Part shown: positions 21,610 through 33,235 of the stretch, piece by piece
How positions within the stretch are numbered: the first letter of the stretch is position 1
Layout of the letters: every line of letters starts with the position of its first letter
NCBI RefSeq assembly: GCF_000720325.1
Contig: NZ_JOJM01000036.1
Span: forward strand, 1 to 64,000
Direction: 5' to 3'
Length of the DNA stretch: 64,000 nucleotides
From: Streptomyces sp. NRRL B-1347
Lineage (GTDB): Bacteria > Actinomycetota > Actinomycetes > Streptomycetales > Streptomycetaceae
Notes under the pieces: model-generated
Databases searched by the model: none
What the model was told of the DNA's origin: nothing
What the model saw: only the letters and a program-made list of their open reading frames with translations
Made by a program: the position numbers and the translations under genes

Positions 21610-23886
21610 TCACTTCACCGGCTCGGGCTCCGGCTCGCTCTCCGCCTCGGCCTCGCCCGCCGGGGGCGGGTTGTCGGCCGGGGTCTTCACCGAGTCAAGG
21701 AGCAGCTGGGCGACGTCGACGACCTGGAGCGACTCCTTGGCCGCGCCATCGTTCTTCTTGCCGTTCACGGAGTCCGTGAGCATGACGAGGCAGAACGGGC
21801 AGGCGGTCGACACGATGTCCGGGTTGAGGCTGAGGGCCTCGTCCACGCGCTCCGTGTTGATGCGCTTGCCGATCCGCTCCTCCATCCACATCCGCGCGCC
21901 GCCGGCGCCGCAGCAGAAGCCGCGCTCCTTGTGGCGGTGCATCTCCTGCTGGCGCAGGCCGGGCACGGCCGACATGATCTCGCGCGGCGGTGTGTAGACC
22001 TTGTTGTGACGGCCCAGGTAGCACGGGTCGTGGTAGGTGATCAGGCCCTCGACCGGGGTCACCGGGATCAGCTTGCCCTCGTCGATGAGGTGCTGGAGCA
22101 GCTGGGTGTGGTGGATGACCTCGTAGTCGCCGCCGAGCTGCGGGTACTCGTTCGCGATGGTGTTGAAGCAGTGCGGGCAGGTGGAGACGATCTTCTTCGC
22201 CGACTTGGGCTTCTTCGTCGACTCGTCCTCGTCGTCCTCACCGAACGCCATGTTCAGCGAGGCCACGTTCTCGGCGCCCAGCTGCTGGAACAGCGGCTCG
22301 TTGCCGAGGCGGCGGGCCGAGTCGCCGGTGCACTTCTCGTCGCCGCCCATGATCGCGAACTTGACGCCCGCGATGTGCAGGAGCTCCGCGAAGGCCTTCG
22401 TGGTCTTCTTGGCCCGGTCCTCCAGGGCGCCCGCGCAGCCGACCCAGTACAGGTAGTCGACCTCGGTGAGGTCGTCGATGTCCTTGCCGACGACCGGGAC
22501 CTCGAAGTCGACCTCCTTGGTCCACTCCAGACGCTGCTTCTTGGCGAGGCCCCAGGGGTTGCCCTTCTTCTCCAGGTTCTTGAGCATCGTGCCCGCCTCG
22601 GACGGGAACGCGGACTCGATCATCACCTGGTAGCGGCGCATGTCGACGATGTGGTCGATGTGCTCGATGTCGACCGGGCACTGCTCGACGCAGGCGCCGC
22701 AGGTGGTGCAGGACCACAGGACGTCCGGGTCGATGACGCCGTTCTCCTCCAGGGTCCCGATCAGCGGGCGCTCGGCCTCGGCGAGGGCGGCCGCGGGCAC
22801 GTCGGCGAGCTGCTCGGCCGAGGCCTTCTCCTCGCCCTCCATGGACTTGCCGCCACCGGCGAGCAGGTACGGGGCCTTGGCGTGCGCGTGGTCGCGCAGC
22901 GACATGATCAGGAGCTTCGGCGAGAGCGGCTTGCCGGTGTTCCACGCGGGGCACTGCGACTGGCAGCGGCCGCACTCGGTGCAGGTGGAGAAGTCGAGGA
23001 TGCCCTTCCAGGAGAACTGCTCGACCTGGCTGACGCCGAAGACGGTGTCCTCGTCCGGGTCCTCCCAGTCGATCTCCTTGCCGCCGCTCGTCATCGGGAG
23101 CAGCGGGCCGAGCGCGGTGCCGCCGTCGGCCTTCCGCTTGAACCAGATGTTGGGGAAGGCCAGGAAGCGGTGCCAGGCGACGCCCATGTCGGTCTTCAGG
23201 GCGACCGTGATCATCCAGATGAAGGAGGTCGCGATCTTCAGGCCCGCGAAGAAGTACGTGAGGTTCTGGAGCGTCGAGACGTCCATGCCCCCGAACCACG
23301 AGACGAACGGGTATGAGATGAAGAACGAGGCCTCGTAGCCGTCCACGTGGTGCTGGGCGCCCTCCAGGGCGTGCAGCATGAAGATGCAGACGCCGACGAC
23401 GAGGATGACGGTCTCGACGAAGTACGCCTGGCCGGTGTTGGAGCCCGCGAAGCGGGACTTGCGGCCGGGGGCCCCGGGCCGGTTCAGCTGCCGGATGACG
23501 ATCAGCGTCACGATGCCGAGCACGGTCATCGTGCCGAGGAACTCGACGAAGACGTTGTACGGCGCCCAGTCGCCGATGATCGGCAACATCCAGTCGGCCT
23601 TGAAGAGCTGGCCGATGGCGTTCACGATCGTGAGCAGCAGGGAGAAGAAGCCCACCGCCACGAACCAGTGCGCGACGCCGACGATGCCCCACCGGTTCAT
23701 CCGGGTGTGGCCGAGGAACTCCTTGGCCACGGTCAGGGTGCGCGCGGCGGGCTCGTCGGTCCGGGTGCCGGCGGGCACGGCCTGGCCGAGCCGCACGAAC
23801 TGGTAGATCTGCAGGATGGCACGGCCGAACAGCGCGACGCCGACCGCGATTAGGACCAGCGACACGATGATCGCGGCGAGTTGCAT
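21610..23886 (-). CDS. membrane (Fe-S)-binding heterodisulfide-reductase-like protein, 758 aa
   Basis: The N-terminal half (1-250) has about six membrane segments, like the cytochrome-b-type subunit of respiratory reductases. Two ferredoxin-type clusters follow: C302-x2-C305-x2-C308-x3-C312-P and C393-x2-C396-x2-C399-x3-C403-P. The C-terminal half has two CCG-type domains (DPCYLGRHN and FCCGAGGARMWM). This arrangement, a fused HdrE/HdrD-like or LutA-related protein, passes electrons between membrane carriers and an unknown substrate. It is widespread in actinobacteria, and its partner is not established. The ATG at 23886 has GAGGAG at 7 nt. It is divergent from dnaK. Confidence 0.88.
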   Translation of the reverse strand: MQLAAIIVSLVLIAVGVALFGRAILQIYQFVRLGQAVPAGTRTDEPAARTLTVAKEFLGHTRMNRWGIVGVAHWFVAVGFFSLLLTIVNAIGQLFKADWMLPIIGDWAPYNVFVEFLGTMTVLGIVTLIVIRQLNRPGAPGRKSRFAGSNTGQAYFVETVILVVGVCIFMLHALEGAQHHVDGYEASFFISYPFVSWFGGMDVSTLQNLTYFFAGLKIATSFIWMITVALKTDMGVAWHRFLAFPNIWFKRKADGGTALGPLLPMTSGGKEIDWEDPDEDTVFGVSQVEQFSWKGILDFSTCTECGRCQSQCPAWNTGKPLSPKLLIMSLRDHAHAKAPYLLAGGGKSMEGEEKASAEQLADVPAAALAEAERPLIGTLEENGVIDPDVLWSCTTCGACVEQCPVDIEHIDHIVDMRRYQVMIESAFPSEAGTMLKNLEKKGNPWGLAKKQRLEWTKEVDFEVPVVGKDIDDLTEVDYLYWVGCAGALEDRAKKTTKAFAELLHIAGVKFAIMGGDEKCTGDSARRLGNEPLFQQLGAENVASLNMAFGEDDEDESTKKPKSAKKIVSTCPHCFNTIANEYPQLGGDYEVIHHTQLLQHLIDEGKLIPVTPVEGLITYHDPCYLGRHNKVYTPPREIMSAVPGLRQQEMHRHKERGFCCGAGGARMWMEERIGKRINTERVDEALSLNPDIVSTACPFCLVMLTDSVNGKKNDGAAKESLQVVDVAQLLLDSVKTPADNPPPAGEAEAESEPEPEPVK

Positions 23887-24106
23887 TTCGGGGCTCCTCA
23901 GGCCTGCGAGGCGTCTATTACTAAGCAGTAACTTATGCAGTCCGTCTGAGACTACCCACATACTGTGCGGCCGCGCAGCCAGGCAGGCGGTGATCTGTGT
24001 CGCTCAGGCTGCCCTTCCCGCGCCCGGCCGTTCCCGGCTCAACCGTTCGGGGCCGGGAGCCGTCTCCCTCCGTGAACCCCGGGTTGCGCGTAAGGGGAGG
24101 ATAAGA

Positions 24107-24127
24107 GTTGAGTCCCCAAGACTCAGC
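24107..24127. promoter_or_regulatory. HAIR-like HspR site 1 upstream of dnaK
   Basis: GTTGAGT (24107-24113), 7-nt spacer, ACTCAGC (24121-24127): an imperfect copy of the HspR consensus CTTGAGT-N7-ACTCAAG. Confidence 0.7.
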
Positions 24128-24135
24128 TCTGTTGA

Positions 24136-26072
<1,937 letters not shown>

Positions 26073-26073
<1 letters not shown>

Positions 26074-26834
26074 TGACGGAGGAGACCCCGGGCTTCGGTG
26101 ACGCCGAGCGGCCCGACGTCCCCTCCGGCGCCACCCCTGACGAAGCGGCGCCGCAGGCCGCCGAGCCCTCCTCCGAGGAGGGTCCGGCGGCCCCGGCCGG
26201 GGACGCAATGCGAGAAGCAGGACTGACGGCCCAGCTGGACCAGGCCCGCTCGGCGCTCGGCGAGCGCACCGCGGACCTCCAGCGCCTCCAGGCCGAGTAC
26301 CAGAACTACCGCCGCCGCGTGGAGCGGGACAAGGTGACGGTGAAGGAGATCGCCTCGGCGAACCTCCTCTCCGAGCTGCTCCCGACCCTCGACGACGTCG
26401 GCCGCGCGCGGGACCACGGCGAGCTGGTCGGCGGCTTCAAGTCGGTGGCCGAATCGCTGGAGACCGTCGTCGCCAAGATGGGCCTCCAGCAGTTCGGCAA
26501 GGAGGGCGAGCCCTTCGACCCGACGATCCACGAAGCCCTGATGCACAGCTACGCACCGGACGTCACGGAGACGACGTGCGTCGCGATCCTCCAGCCGGGG
26601 TATCGCATCGGCGAGCGCGTCATCCGTCCCGCCCGCGTGGCGGTGGCGGAGCCCCAGCCCGGCGCGCAGACGGTGAAGTCGGACGCGGCCGACGGCGCCG
26701 CGGGCGAGGGCGACAAGCCCGCGCCGGAGGCGGCTGACAAGGCCGACGCCAAGGACGCGGGCGCGCCCGCGGACCAGGCGGACAAGGCCGACCAGGCCGA
26801 GAGCAAGGAGAACGGTGGCCCGGACAAGGGCTGA
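26073..26834 (+). CDS. grpE: nucleotide exchange factor GrpE
   Basis: Releases ADP from DnaK and so resets the chaperone cycle. The 253-aa protein has a long acidic, disordered N-terminus (about 1-55), a coiled coil (LDQARSALGERTADLQRLQA and onward), and a beta wing (PFDPTIHEALMHSYAPDVTE). An alanine- and lysine-rich C-terminal tail beyond residue 195 is longer than in E. coli. Its ATG overlaps the dnaK stop (TGATG), so translation is coupled. Confidence 0.97.
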
Positions 26835-26954
26835 CGTTGACACGGACGGCGACGTCGACCGCGACCGGGCCTTCAGCGACCATCATGGTCGCGGAGCCGG
26901 CGTCGCGGTCGGCGTCGGCGTCGACCTGACGACGAGGAAGGAGGGACGTCGGGG

Positions 26955-28148
26955 ATGAGCACCAAGGACTTCATCGAGAAGGACTACTACAAGGTCCTCG
27001 GCGTCCCCAAGGACGCCACCGAAGCCGAGATCAAGAAGGCGTACCGGAAGCTCGCCCGCGAGAACCACCCGGACGCCAACAAGGGCAACGCGAAGGCCGA
27101 GGAGCGCTTCAAGGAGATCTCCGAGGCGAACGACGTCCTCGGCGACCCGAAGAAGCGCAAGGAGTACGACGAGGCCCGCGCGCTCTTCGGCAACGGCGGA
27201 TTCAGGCCAGGCCCCGGAGCGGGCGGCGGCACGTTCAACTTCGACCTGGGCGACCTCTTCGGAGGCGGCGCCCCGGGCGGCGGTGGAGCGAGCGCCGGCG
27301 GCTTCGGCGGCGGCCTAGGTGACGTCTTCGGGGGCTTGTTCAACCGCGGCGGCGCGGGCACGGGCACGGGTACGCGCACGCAGCCGCGCCGCGGCCAGGA
27401 CGTCGAGTCCGAGGTCACGCTGAGCTTCACGGAGGCGGTGGAGGGCGCGACGGTTCCGCTGCGCATGTCCTCCCAGGCCGCCTGCAAGGCGTGCTCGGGC
27501 ACCGGCGACAAGAACGGCACGCCGCGCGTGTGCCCCACCTGCGTGGGCACGGGCCAGGTCTCCCGGGGCGGCGGTGGCGGGTTCTCCCTCACCGACCCCT
27601 GCGTGGACTGCAAGGGCCGCGGCCTGATCGCCGAGACGCCCTGCGAGGTGTGCCACGGCAGCGGCCGCGCGAAGTCGTCGCGGACGATGCAGGTGCGCAT
27701 CCCGGCCGGGGTCAGCGACGGCCAGCGGATCCGGCTTCGCGGCAAGGGCGCGCCCGGTGAGCGCGGCGGCCCCGCGGGCGACCTGTACGTGGTCGTGCAC
27801 GTGGACCCCCACCCGGTCTTCGGCCGCAGGGGCGAGAACCTCACGGTGACGGTCCCGGTGACCCTCTCCGAGGCCGCGCTCGGCGGCGAGGTGCGGGTGC
27901 CCACGCTCGGCGGCGTACCCGTCACCCTGAAGCTGCCGCCCGGCACGCCGAACGGCCGCACCATGCGGGTGCGCGGCAAGGGCCCGGCCCGCAAGGACGG
28001 CACGCCCGGCGACCTGCTCGTCACGGTGGAGGTGTCGGTACCGACGACACTGTCCCCCGCGGCGAAGGAGGCCCTGGAGGAGTACCGCGAGGCGACTGCG
28101 GATCTCGATCCGCGGGCAGAACTGTTCAAGGCCGCGAAGGGAGCGTGA
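26955..28148 (+). CDS. dnaJ: chaperone DnaJ (Hsp40)
   Basis: Delivers substrates to DnaK and stimulates its ATPase. The 397-aa protein has an N-terminal J domain (about 10-75) with the HPD tripeptide in ENHPDANKG. A Gly/Phe-rich linker follows (about 85-140), then four zinc-binding CxxCxGxG motifs (CKACSGTG, CPTCVGTG, CVDCKGRG, CEVCHGSG), and the C-terminal peptide-binding domains. It is the DnaJ1-type of the Streptomyces operon. The ATG at 26955 follows GGAGGGAC-like sequence; hspR starts 4 nt after the stop codon. Confidence 0.97.
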   Translation: MSTKDFIEKDYYKVLGVPKDATEAEIKKAYRKLARENHPDANKGNAKAEERFKEISEANDVLGDPKKRKEYDEARALFGNGGFRPGPGAGGGTFNFDLGDLFGGGAPGGGGASAGGFGGGLGDVFGGLFNRGGAGTGTGTRTQPRRGQDVESEVTLSFTEAVEGATVPLRMSSQAACKACSGTGDKNGTPRVCPTCVGTGQVSRGGGGGFSLTDPCVDCKGRGLIAETPCEVCHGSGRAKSSRTMQVRIPAGVSDGQRIRLRGKGAPGERGGPAGDLYVVVHVDPHPVFGRRGENLTVTVPVTLSEAALGGEVRVPTLGGVPVTLKLPPGTPNGRTMRVRGKGPARKDGTPGDLLVTVEVSVPTTLSPAAKEALEEYREATADLDPRAELFKAAKGA

Positions 28149-28152
28149 CCTC

Positions 28153-28608
28153 ATGGAGCGGGACGGCCGCCGACGCAACCCGTATCAACTGACGGACGAG
28201 ACCCCGGTGTACGTCATCTCGGTGGCGGCCCAGCTCTCCGGTCTCCACCCCCAGACCCTGCGGCAGTACGACCGCCTGGGCCTGGTCTCGCCCGATCGCA
28301 CCGCCGGCCGGGGCCGGCGGTACTCCGCCCGGGACATCGAGCTGCTGCGCACCGTGCAGCAGCTCTCCCAGGAGGAGGGCATCAACCTCGCGGGCATCAA
28401 GCGCATCATCGAGCTGGAGAACCAGGTCGCCGCGCTGCAGTCCCGGGTCGCCGAGCTGTCGGCCGCGGTCGAGGGCGCGGCGGCCGCGATGCAGCAGCGC
28501 GAGGCCCAGGTCCACGCCTCCTACCGGCGTGACCTGGTGCCGTACCAGGACGTGCAGCAGGCGAGCGCGCTCGTGGTGTGGCGGCCCAAGAGGTCGCCGG
28601 AGCAGTAG
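28153..28608 (+). CDS. hspR: heat-shock repressor HspR (MerR family)
   Basis: A 151-aa DNA-binding repressor of the heat-shock genes. The MerR-type winged helix (about 18-85) includes VISVAAQLSGLHPQTLRQYD and RGRRYSARDIELLRTVQQLS. A coiled coil (LENQVAALQSRVAELSAAV) mediates dimerisation. It binds CTTGAGT-N7-ACTCAAG with DnaK as co-repressor. Such sites lie upstream of this operon (24107, 24159) and of clpB (37469). It is last in the dnaK operon, an autoregulatory loop. Confidence 0.98.
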   Translation: MERDGRRRNPYQLTDETPVYVISVAAQLSGLHPQTLRQYDRLGLVSPDRTAGRGRRYSARDIELLRTVQQLSQEEGINLAGIKRIIELENQVAALQSRVAELSAAVEGAAAAMQQREAQVHASYRRDLVPYQDVQQASALVVWRPKRSPEQ

Positions 28609-28631
28609 CCCGCGGGACTGCGGCTCGGCCG

Positions 28632-28678
28632 AGGCCGGGCGGTCGCGTACGAACGACTCGTGCGCGACCGCCCGGCCT
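28632..28678. terminator. terminator of the dnaK operon and convergent FN3 gene
   Basis: A perfect 16-bp stem (28632-28647 / 28663-28678) with a 15-nt loop is followed by TTCGTCGTG. It separates the convergent hspR and fibronectin III genes. Confidence 0.8.
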
Positions 28679-28704
28679 TCGTCGTGCCGGGGCGGGCGTG
28701 CGGC

Positions 28705-29484
28705 TCAGCCGTCGCCGAAGGTCGGCGAGGGCTCCGGGGGCGCGGACGAGGGCGAGACCGTGGGCTCCCGCGTCGGCTCGGGCGGCCGGGTCGGCTCCGG
28801 GGGGCGGCTCGTGGTGGCCGCGTCGGAGGTGTTGCCCGCGGCGTCGACCGCCTTCACCCAGTAGAAGGACGGCCGGTCCCCGTCCGGTGCCGCGGTGTCG
28901 CGGAACGAGGTCGTCGAGGTCGTGCCGAGCTTCTTGAGGGGCCCCTGCGGGGACGCCGAGCGGTAGACCACGTACGAGACGGCGTCGGTGCCGTCGCGCC
29001 AGGCGAGGGCGGTGCCGGGCCCGTCGTCGGAGATGACGACGGTGACGTTCGCGGGCGGCAGCGGCGCGATGGTGTCCCGGGCCACCCGCGCGGCCGCGGA
29101 GTACGGCGATGCCTTGCCCGCGGAGCCGACGGCCTTGACCTTGTACGTGTACGGCACGTCCGGCACGATCCGCCCGTCGGTGTACTTCGGTGCCGTCGCC
29201 GTGCCGACGCGCGTGAAGGCGCCGTCGGCCTCGGCCCGGTACACCTCGTACTTCCGGGCGCCCGAAGAGGCCTTCCAGGTCAGGGTGTTGGCGTTCGCGC
29301 CGGACACGGCCCGCAGCCGCTCGGGGGCCTTGGGCGCGGTGCCCGACGCGGGGGCGGCGGTGGCACCGGCGGGCCCGGTGCCGAGCGCGGCACCGAGGCC
29401 GAGGCCCGCGGCGAGCACGGCGGCGGCCGCCGCCGACGGGATGGCGAACGTGCGGAGACGGGATCTCCGCGAGGAGTGAGGCAC
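28705..29484 (-). CDS. exported fibronectin type III domain protein, 259 aa
   Basis: The signal peptide (FAIPSAAAAAVLAAGLGLGA) is followed by two FN3 domains: about 52-137 (RLRAVSGANANTLTWKASSG, later YTYKVKAVG) and about 140-228 (SFYWVKAVDAAGNTSDA). A proline/threonine/glutamate-rich tail (PPEPTRPPEPTREPT) follows. FN3 modules are typical of extracellular binding proteins or of hydrolase accessory regions, but no catalytic domain is present here. The GTG start at 29484 has AAAGGGA at about 10 nt. It is convergent with hspR and has no obvious partner. Confidence 0.88.
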   Translation of the reverse strand: MPHSSRRSRLRTFAIPSAAAAAVLAAGLGLGAALGTGPAGATAAPASGTAPKAPERLRAVSGANANTLTWKASSGARKYEVYRAEADGAFTRVGTATAPKYTDGRIVPDVPYTYKVKAVGSAGKASPYSAAARVARDTIAPLPPANVTVVISDDGPGTALAWRDGTDAVSYVVYRSASPQGPLKKLGTTSTTSFRDTAAPDGDRPSFYWVKAVDAAGNTSDAATTSRPPEPTRPPEPTREPTVSPSSAPPEPSPTFGDG

Positions 29485-29658
29485 GGCTGGCAGTCCCTTT
29501 CCGAAAGTGACGGGAGGCGCAGGCGTGGGGGGAGAAGGTGCTGGTCCGTGGGGGACTGAGCACTCTAGCGATCACTCGTACGGGAACGGTAGACGGCGCG
29601 TCGCGCTCCTATAGTTGGCAGGCTGTCGTGTTTCTTCCGCGGGAAAGCTGGATTCTCC

Positions 29659-30165
29659 ATGGCCATGGTGGGGCTGTTCTGGATCGCCGAGGGCGATGTG
29701 TACGTGGGCTCGAAGCCGTCCGGGCTCGCTCCCGGGGTCCGGCTCACACCCGAGGGGGTGGCCGGGCTCGGGCACCGGCAGTCCGGCCTGTGGCTGTGGG
29801 ACGACGTACGGGCGCTGACCGTCGAGGACGTCCCCGTGAAGTCCCTGAAGCGGCAGGTCGGAATGGTGGTCGACATGGCGCTCACGGTCGGCCTCGGCGG
29901 CGGTGAGGACGCGCCGTCGATGACCGTGTGCGTGGAGACGGCCGAGGCGGAGGTCGAGCTGACCGCCTATGTGGCGGCGGCGTACGGCTACTCCCAGAAG
30001 GAGTACGACCTGTCCCGCGCGCTGCTCGCCCGCCTCACGGAGGGCGCCGCCACGCTGCTGACCACGCTGTCGGCGATGGCCGAGTGGGGGCGCTCGTACG
30101 AGGGCGGCACGCCCCGCAAGGAGCTGCGCGAGCGGCTGCTGCGGGAGTGGGCGGGACAGGCGTAG
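29659..30165 (+). CDS. conserved hypothetical protein, 168 aa
   Basis: A cytoplasmic protein with no recognised domain. A beta-rich N-terminus (VGLFWIAEGDVYVGSKPSG) is followed by a helical C-terminus (EYDLSRALLARLTEGAATLL) ending in RERLLREWAGQA. Two in-frame ATGs at 29659 and 29665 lie close together; neither has a strong ribosome binding site. It lies next to the LuxR-type cluster, but on the opposite strand. The 252 nt after it (30166-30417) hold no gene. Confidence 0.75.
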   Translation: MAMVGLFWIAEGDVYVGSKPSGLAPGVRLTPEGVAGLGHRQSGLWLWDDVRALTVEDVPVKSLKRQVGMVVDMALTVGLGGGEDAPSMTVCVETAEAEVELTAYVAAAYGYSQKEYDLSRALLARLTEGAATLLTTLSAMAEWGRSYEGGTPRKELRERLLREWAGQA

Positions 30166-30417
30166 GCCCCTCGCCCGCGCGCACGGCCCCCGCGCCCGCG
30201 GCCCGTTCGTCCGCACGCGGCGCGACTGCCCCGGCCCGCCGCGGAACGAGGCGGGCCGGAGCACCTTAGGGAAGCGCGACTCCGCGGGGGGAGACCACAA
30301 CAGAGCCGCTGCGGTCCTCACGATGCAGTGCCGTGCCCGCTCCCCGCTACCGTCAACTTGTTGCGGTGCAAGGGGCGGGGGCGGGGGCAAGCACCCGCAA
30401 TTGCGGACGTTCGTGAT

Positions 30418-31467
30418 TCAGCGGGTGCGGTCGGGACCGTGCGGGCCGCCGGGGCTGAGCAGTCCCGACTGCCCGATCAGATAGCCGAGTTGGGTCCGGC
30501 TCGTGCTGCCGAGGACCTGGGACAGCTTGGCGATGTGGACGCGTACGGTCCGTACGTTCATGCCGAGGCGTTCGGCGATGCCCGCGTCGGTGAGGCCCTC
30601 GGTGAGCAGTTCGGCGATGGCGCGCTGGCGGGCGGTGACGCCGCCCCGCGCGGGCTGCGGCGCCGGGTGCGGGAACAGGGGCGTCGCCAGGTGCCAGAGC
30701 CGGTCGAAGAGCGCGGCCAGATAGCCGGCCAGGGCGGGCACGCGGATCCGCAGGGCCAGGGCGCAGTCCCGGTCGGCGGGCAGGAAGGCGACCGCGCGGT
30801 CGAAGACGACGAGCTGCGCGGTGACCTCGCTCAGCGTGCGGACCTCCACGTCCCCCTCCAGCTGCTCGAAGTGGGCGATCAGCGGGAAGGCGTGCCGGGT
30901 CGTGTGCTGGTACAGGGTGCGCATGCGGCAGCCGCGGGACAGCAGGGGCTGTTCGCGCGGCGGCGCGGCGCCCAGGTCCCAGATGCGGTGGAACCCGCCG
31001 GGCTGGACGGTCAGGACCTCCTCTGCGCAGTCGGCCACGGCCTCGCAGATGGCGTGGCTGATGCGGGGCAGGCCCCTGAGCACGGTGATCGCGGGCGGCC
31101 TGGACGGCGTGTCGCCCTCCGGCGGCGCGGCCCCGGCGGGCTGCTCGGCGGCCCGCCGGGCCAGGGCGAGCAGCGGTTCGAAGGCGGCGGTCAGCTCGGC
31201 CTCGCGGCGCCGCTCGTGCGCCACGTCCTCCTCGACGCCGCGCAGCAGCCGCAGCAGGGCGTGCGAGGGCGCGCCGGGCAGCAGCCACGCCATGTCGTCG
31301 AGGTCGGGGTGCAGCAGGCCGAAGTCGACGAGGCAGGGCGCGGCTTCGGCCTCCCGCGTGCGGACGCGGCCCTCGCGCAGGGCCCGGCCGTAGAGCGCGA
31401 CGCCCGCGGCGCACGGCGCGTCGGCCCCGTGCGGGCGGTGCGGCCCCCCGGCGTCCGCGGCGCTCAC
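30418..31467 (-). CDS. LuxR-type HTH regulator with PLD-like sensor domain (paralog 1)
   Basis: A 349-aa regulator. The N-terminal region (about 20-270) resembles the catalytically inactive phospholipase-D-like/TrmB-type sensor found in other Streptomyces LuxR proteins (PGGFHRIWD, RGCRMRTLYQHTTRH, VEVRTLSEV, LVVFDRAVAFLPA). The C-terminal LuxR HTH contains TARQRAIAELLTEGLTDAGI and NVRTVRVHIAKLSQV. The end, SRTQLGYLIGQSGLL, is shared with four neighbours. The GTG start at 31467 overlaps the upstream paralog's stop by 4 nt (GTGA). The ligand and targets are unknown. Confidence 0.88.
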   Translation of the reverse strand: MSAADAGGPHRPHGADAPCAAGVALYGRALREGRVRTREAEAAPCLVDFGLLHPDLDDMAWLLPGAPSHALLRLLRGVEEDVAHERRREAELTAAFEPLLALARRAAEQPAGAAPPEGDTPSRPPAITVLRGLPRISHAICEAVADCAEEVLTVQPGGFHRIWDLGAAPPREQPLLSRGCRMRTLYQHTTRHAFPLIAHFEQLEGDVEVRTLSEVTAQLVVFDRAVAFLPADRDCALALRIRVPALAGYLAALFDRLWHLATPLFPHPAPQPARGGVTARQRAIAELLTEGLTDAGIAERLGMNVRTVRVHIAKLSQVLGSTSRTQLGYLIGQSGLLSPGGPHGPDRTR

Positions 31468-32492
31468 CGGTCGGGCGGGAGGAGCCGGGGGGAACGGCGT
31501 TCGAGCAGGCCGGACCGGCTGATGAGGTAGCCGAGTTGGGTCCGGCTCGTGCTGCCGAGCAGCTGCGCCACCTTGGCGATGTGGACGCGTACGGTACGGA
31601 CGTTCATACCGGTGCGGCTCGCGATCTCCGTGTCGGTGAGGCCTTCGGTGAGAAGCCGCGCGATCTCCAGCTGCACCGGCGAGATCGCCTGGTCGGGCAG
31701 CGGCGGGGCGTCTTCCCGGTACAGGGGGCGGGCGAGCCGCCAGAGAACGTCGAAGGCCGTCGCGACGTACGAGATGAGTGCGGGCGAGCGCACCTCGAAG
31801 GCGATCTCGCCGTGCGCGTCCGCCGGAAGGAACGCGACGCGCCGGTCGAAGACGATGAGGCAGGGCGGGAGTTCGTCGAGCGTGCGGGCCTCGCCGTCGA
31901 CGGCGGGCCCCAGCGGATGCGACCGGGGCGGCGGCGCGCAGGCGACGGGCGCCCGTGCGAGGGTGCGCGGCTGCCCGCCGCGCGCGACGAACTCCGCCAT
32001 GCGCCAGGGCTCGTCGTGGGGCAGCAGCCGGGGCCGCGGGCGGCTCGGCTGGATCGCGAGGAGCTCCTCGCGGGCGTCGGCGAGCGCCTGCCGCACGGCC
32101 GTCCTGATCCGCGGCACGCCCTTGAGGACGGTGAGGTGTGCCGCCGCCGAGTCCGGGTCCGCCACCGGCTCCGCCCGGATGAACGGCTCGAACGCGGCGG
32201 CGAGCCGGGCGGCCAGGGCGCGGTGCCCCGCCACGCGCCGCTCGATGTCCGCCAGGAGCCGGGGCAGGGCCACGGCGGGCGCCGCGGGCAGCAGCCGGCC
32301 CGGAACGCCCGGGTCCGCGTGCAGCAGTCCGAAGGGGCGCAGGCAGTCGGCGTGCGGCGCGTCGGCGGCGACGCGGCCGTCGCGCAGGGCCCGCGCGTAC
32401 AGGGCCCGCGCCTGCTCGCAGAGGACGTCGTGGGCGTGCGGCGGGTGGGCCGAAAGGCTCGCGTCCGTCTCGCGCATCGCTCCGTCCGGCAC
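31464..32492 (-). CDS. LuxR-type HTH regulator (paralog 2)
   Basis: A 342-aa relative of paralog 1 with the same order of domains but a diverged sensor region: the MRTLYQHTTRHS-type segment is replaced by QPRTLARAPVACAPPPRSHP, so it may have lost or changed its ligand. The HTH contains EIARLLTEGLTDTEIASRTG and NVRTVRVHIAKVAQL, and the C-terminus SRTQLGYLISRSGLL. I chose the GTG at 32492 because of GGGGAG at about 5 nt; earlier starts are possible. It is translationally coupled to paralog 1. Confidence 0.85.
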   Translation of the reverse strand: MPDGAMRETDASLSAHPPHAHDVLCEQARALYARALRDGRVAADAPHADCLRPFGLLHADPGVPGRLLPAAPAVALPRLLADIERRVAGHRALAARLAAAFEPFIRAEPVADPDSAAAHLTVLKGVPRIRTAVRQALADAREELLAIQPSRPRPRLLPHDEPWRMAEFVARGGQPRTLARAPVACAPPPRSHPLGPAVDGEARTLDELPPCLIVFDRRVAFLPADAHGEIAFEVRSPALISYVATAFDVLWRLARPLYREDAPPLPDQAISPVQLEIARLLTEGLTDTEIASRTGMNVRTVRVHIAKVAQLLGSTSRTQLGYLISRSGLLERRSPRLLPPDR

Positions 32493-32812
32493 GGCGCTCC
32501 CCTTGCTCCTCCCGCCCGGTTCGCGCATCGGGTGCGCGGATCGGCCAGCGCGTGCGCATGACGGTGCGGCACGTGAGTGACCCTTGTTGCCCACGCGGCA
32601 ACTGCCTTCCATGGTGGGGCCATTCCTAGCAATCCGCACGCAACTATTCAGACATCGACGTATGCCGCGGGCAGAACGTCCGCGGCGCGGCCCCGGCGGT
32701 CCCCGCCCCGCGCGGGCGGCTCCATTGGTCGATACCGCCCTTGGGCTTATGGTGCAGGGAACGCGCGCGCGGACCCGCGTGCCCGCGCGCGCGGAGATGA
32801 GGTGATGGCGAC

Positions 32813-33235
32813 ATGGAGGCAGCCGGGGTACGGACGCCCGCCGAGCCCTCCGGCCGGGACGCCGCGGCGCCGGGACGCACCGCCGCGTCCCGCACGCCCG
32901 ACTGCCACGCGGCCGCCGTGCACGCGATCGCCGACGACCTCAACGGCCGCGGCTACCCGGTGACCTGGGTCGTCGACAGACAGCTCCTCGCCGGTGACTT
33001 CCCGCTCCAGGTGGTGGCGAAGGTGTCCGTGGTGCGGGTGTTGAACATCGCCCTCGACACCCGGGGCGACGGCGCCGCGCCCGCCGTGCTGTGGCGGGTG
33101 AGCATGGGGCGCCCCTCGTCGGTGCGGTGGGAGCAGTCGGCGGTGCTCGACCTGGGCACCGGCAGCCTGGACGGGGAGCGCGTGGTGCGCGAGGCGCTGC
33201 GGTCGGTCGGCCTGCCGCTCCAGCGGGCCATCTAG
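32813..33235 (+). CDS. hypothetical protein, 140 aa
   Basis: It reads across the regulator cluster in the opposite direction. The product has a TWVVDRQLLAGDFPLQVVAK segment and no recognised motif. Its stop overlaps the stop of the convergent LuxR paralog by 4 nt (33232-33235). Codon bias looks coding. A divergent, somewhat lower-GC promoter region of about 320 nt separates it from paralog 2. Function unknown. Confidence 0.65.
   Translation: MEAAGVRTPAEPSGRDAAAPGRTAASRTPDCHAAAVHAIADDLNGRGYPVTWVVDRQLLAGDFPLQVVAKVSVVRVLNIALDTRGDGAAPAVLWRVSMGRPSSVRWEQSAVLDLGTGSLDGERVVREALRSVGLPLQRAI

Noticed and set aside
20398..23316. long plus-strand open frame of 972 codons
   Set aside because: It is antisense to the lipoprotein and (Fe-S) genes and reads as repeats of V, A, R and G; it is a shadow of high-GC coding sequence.
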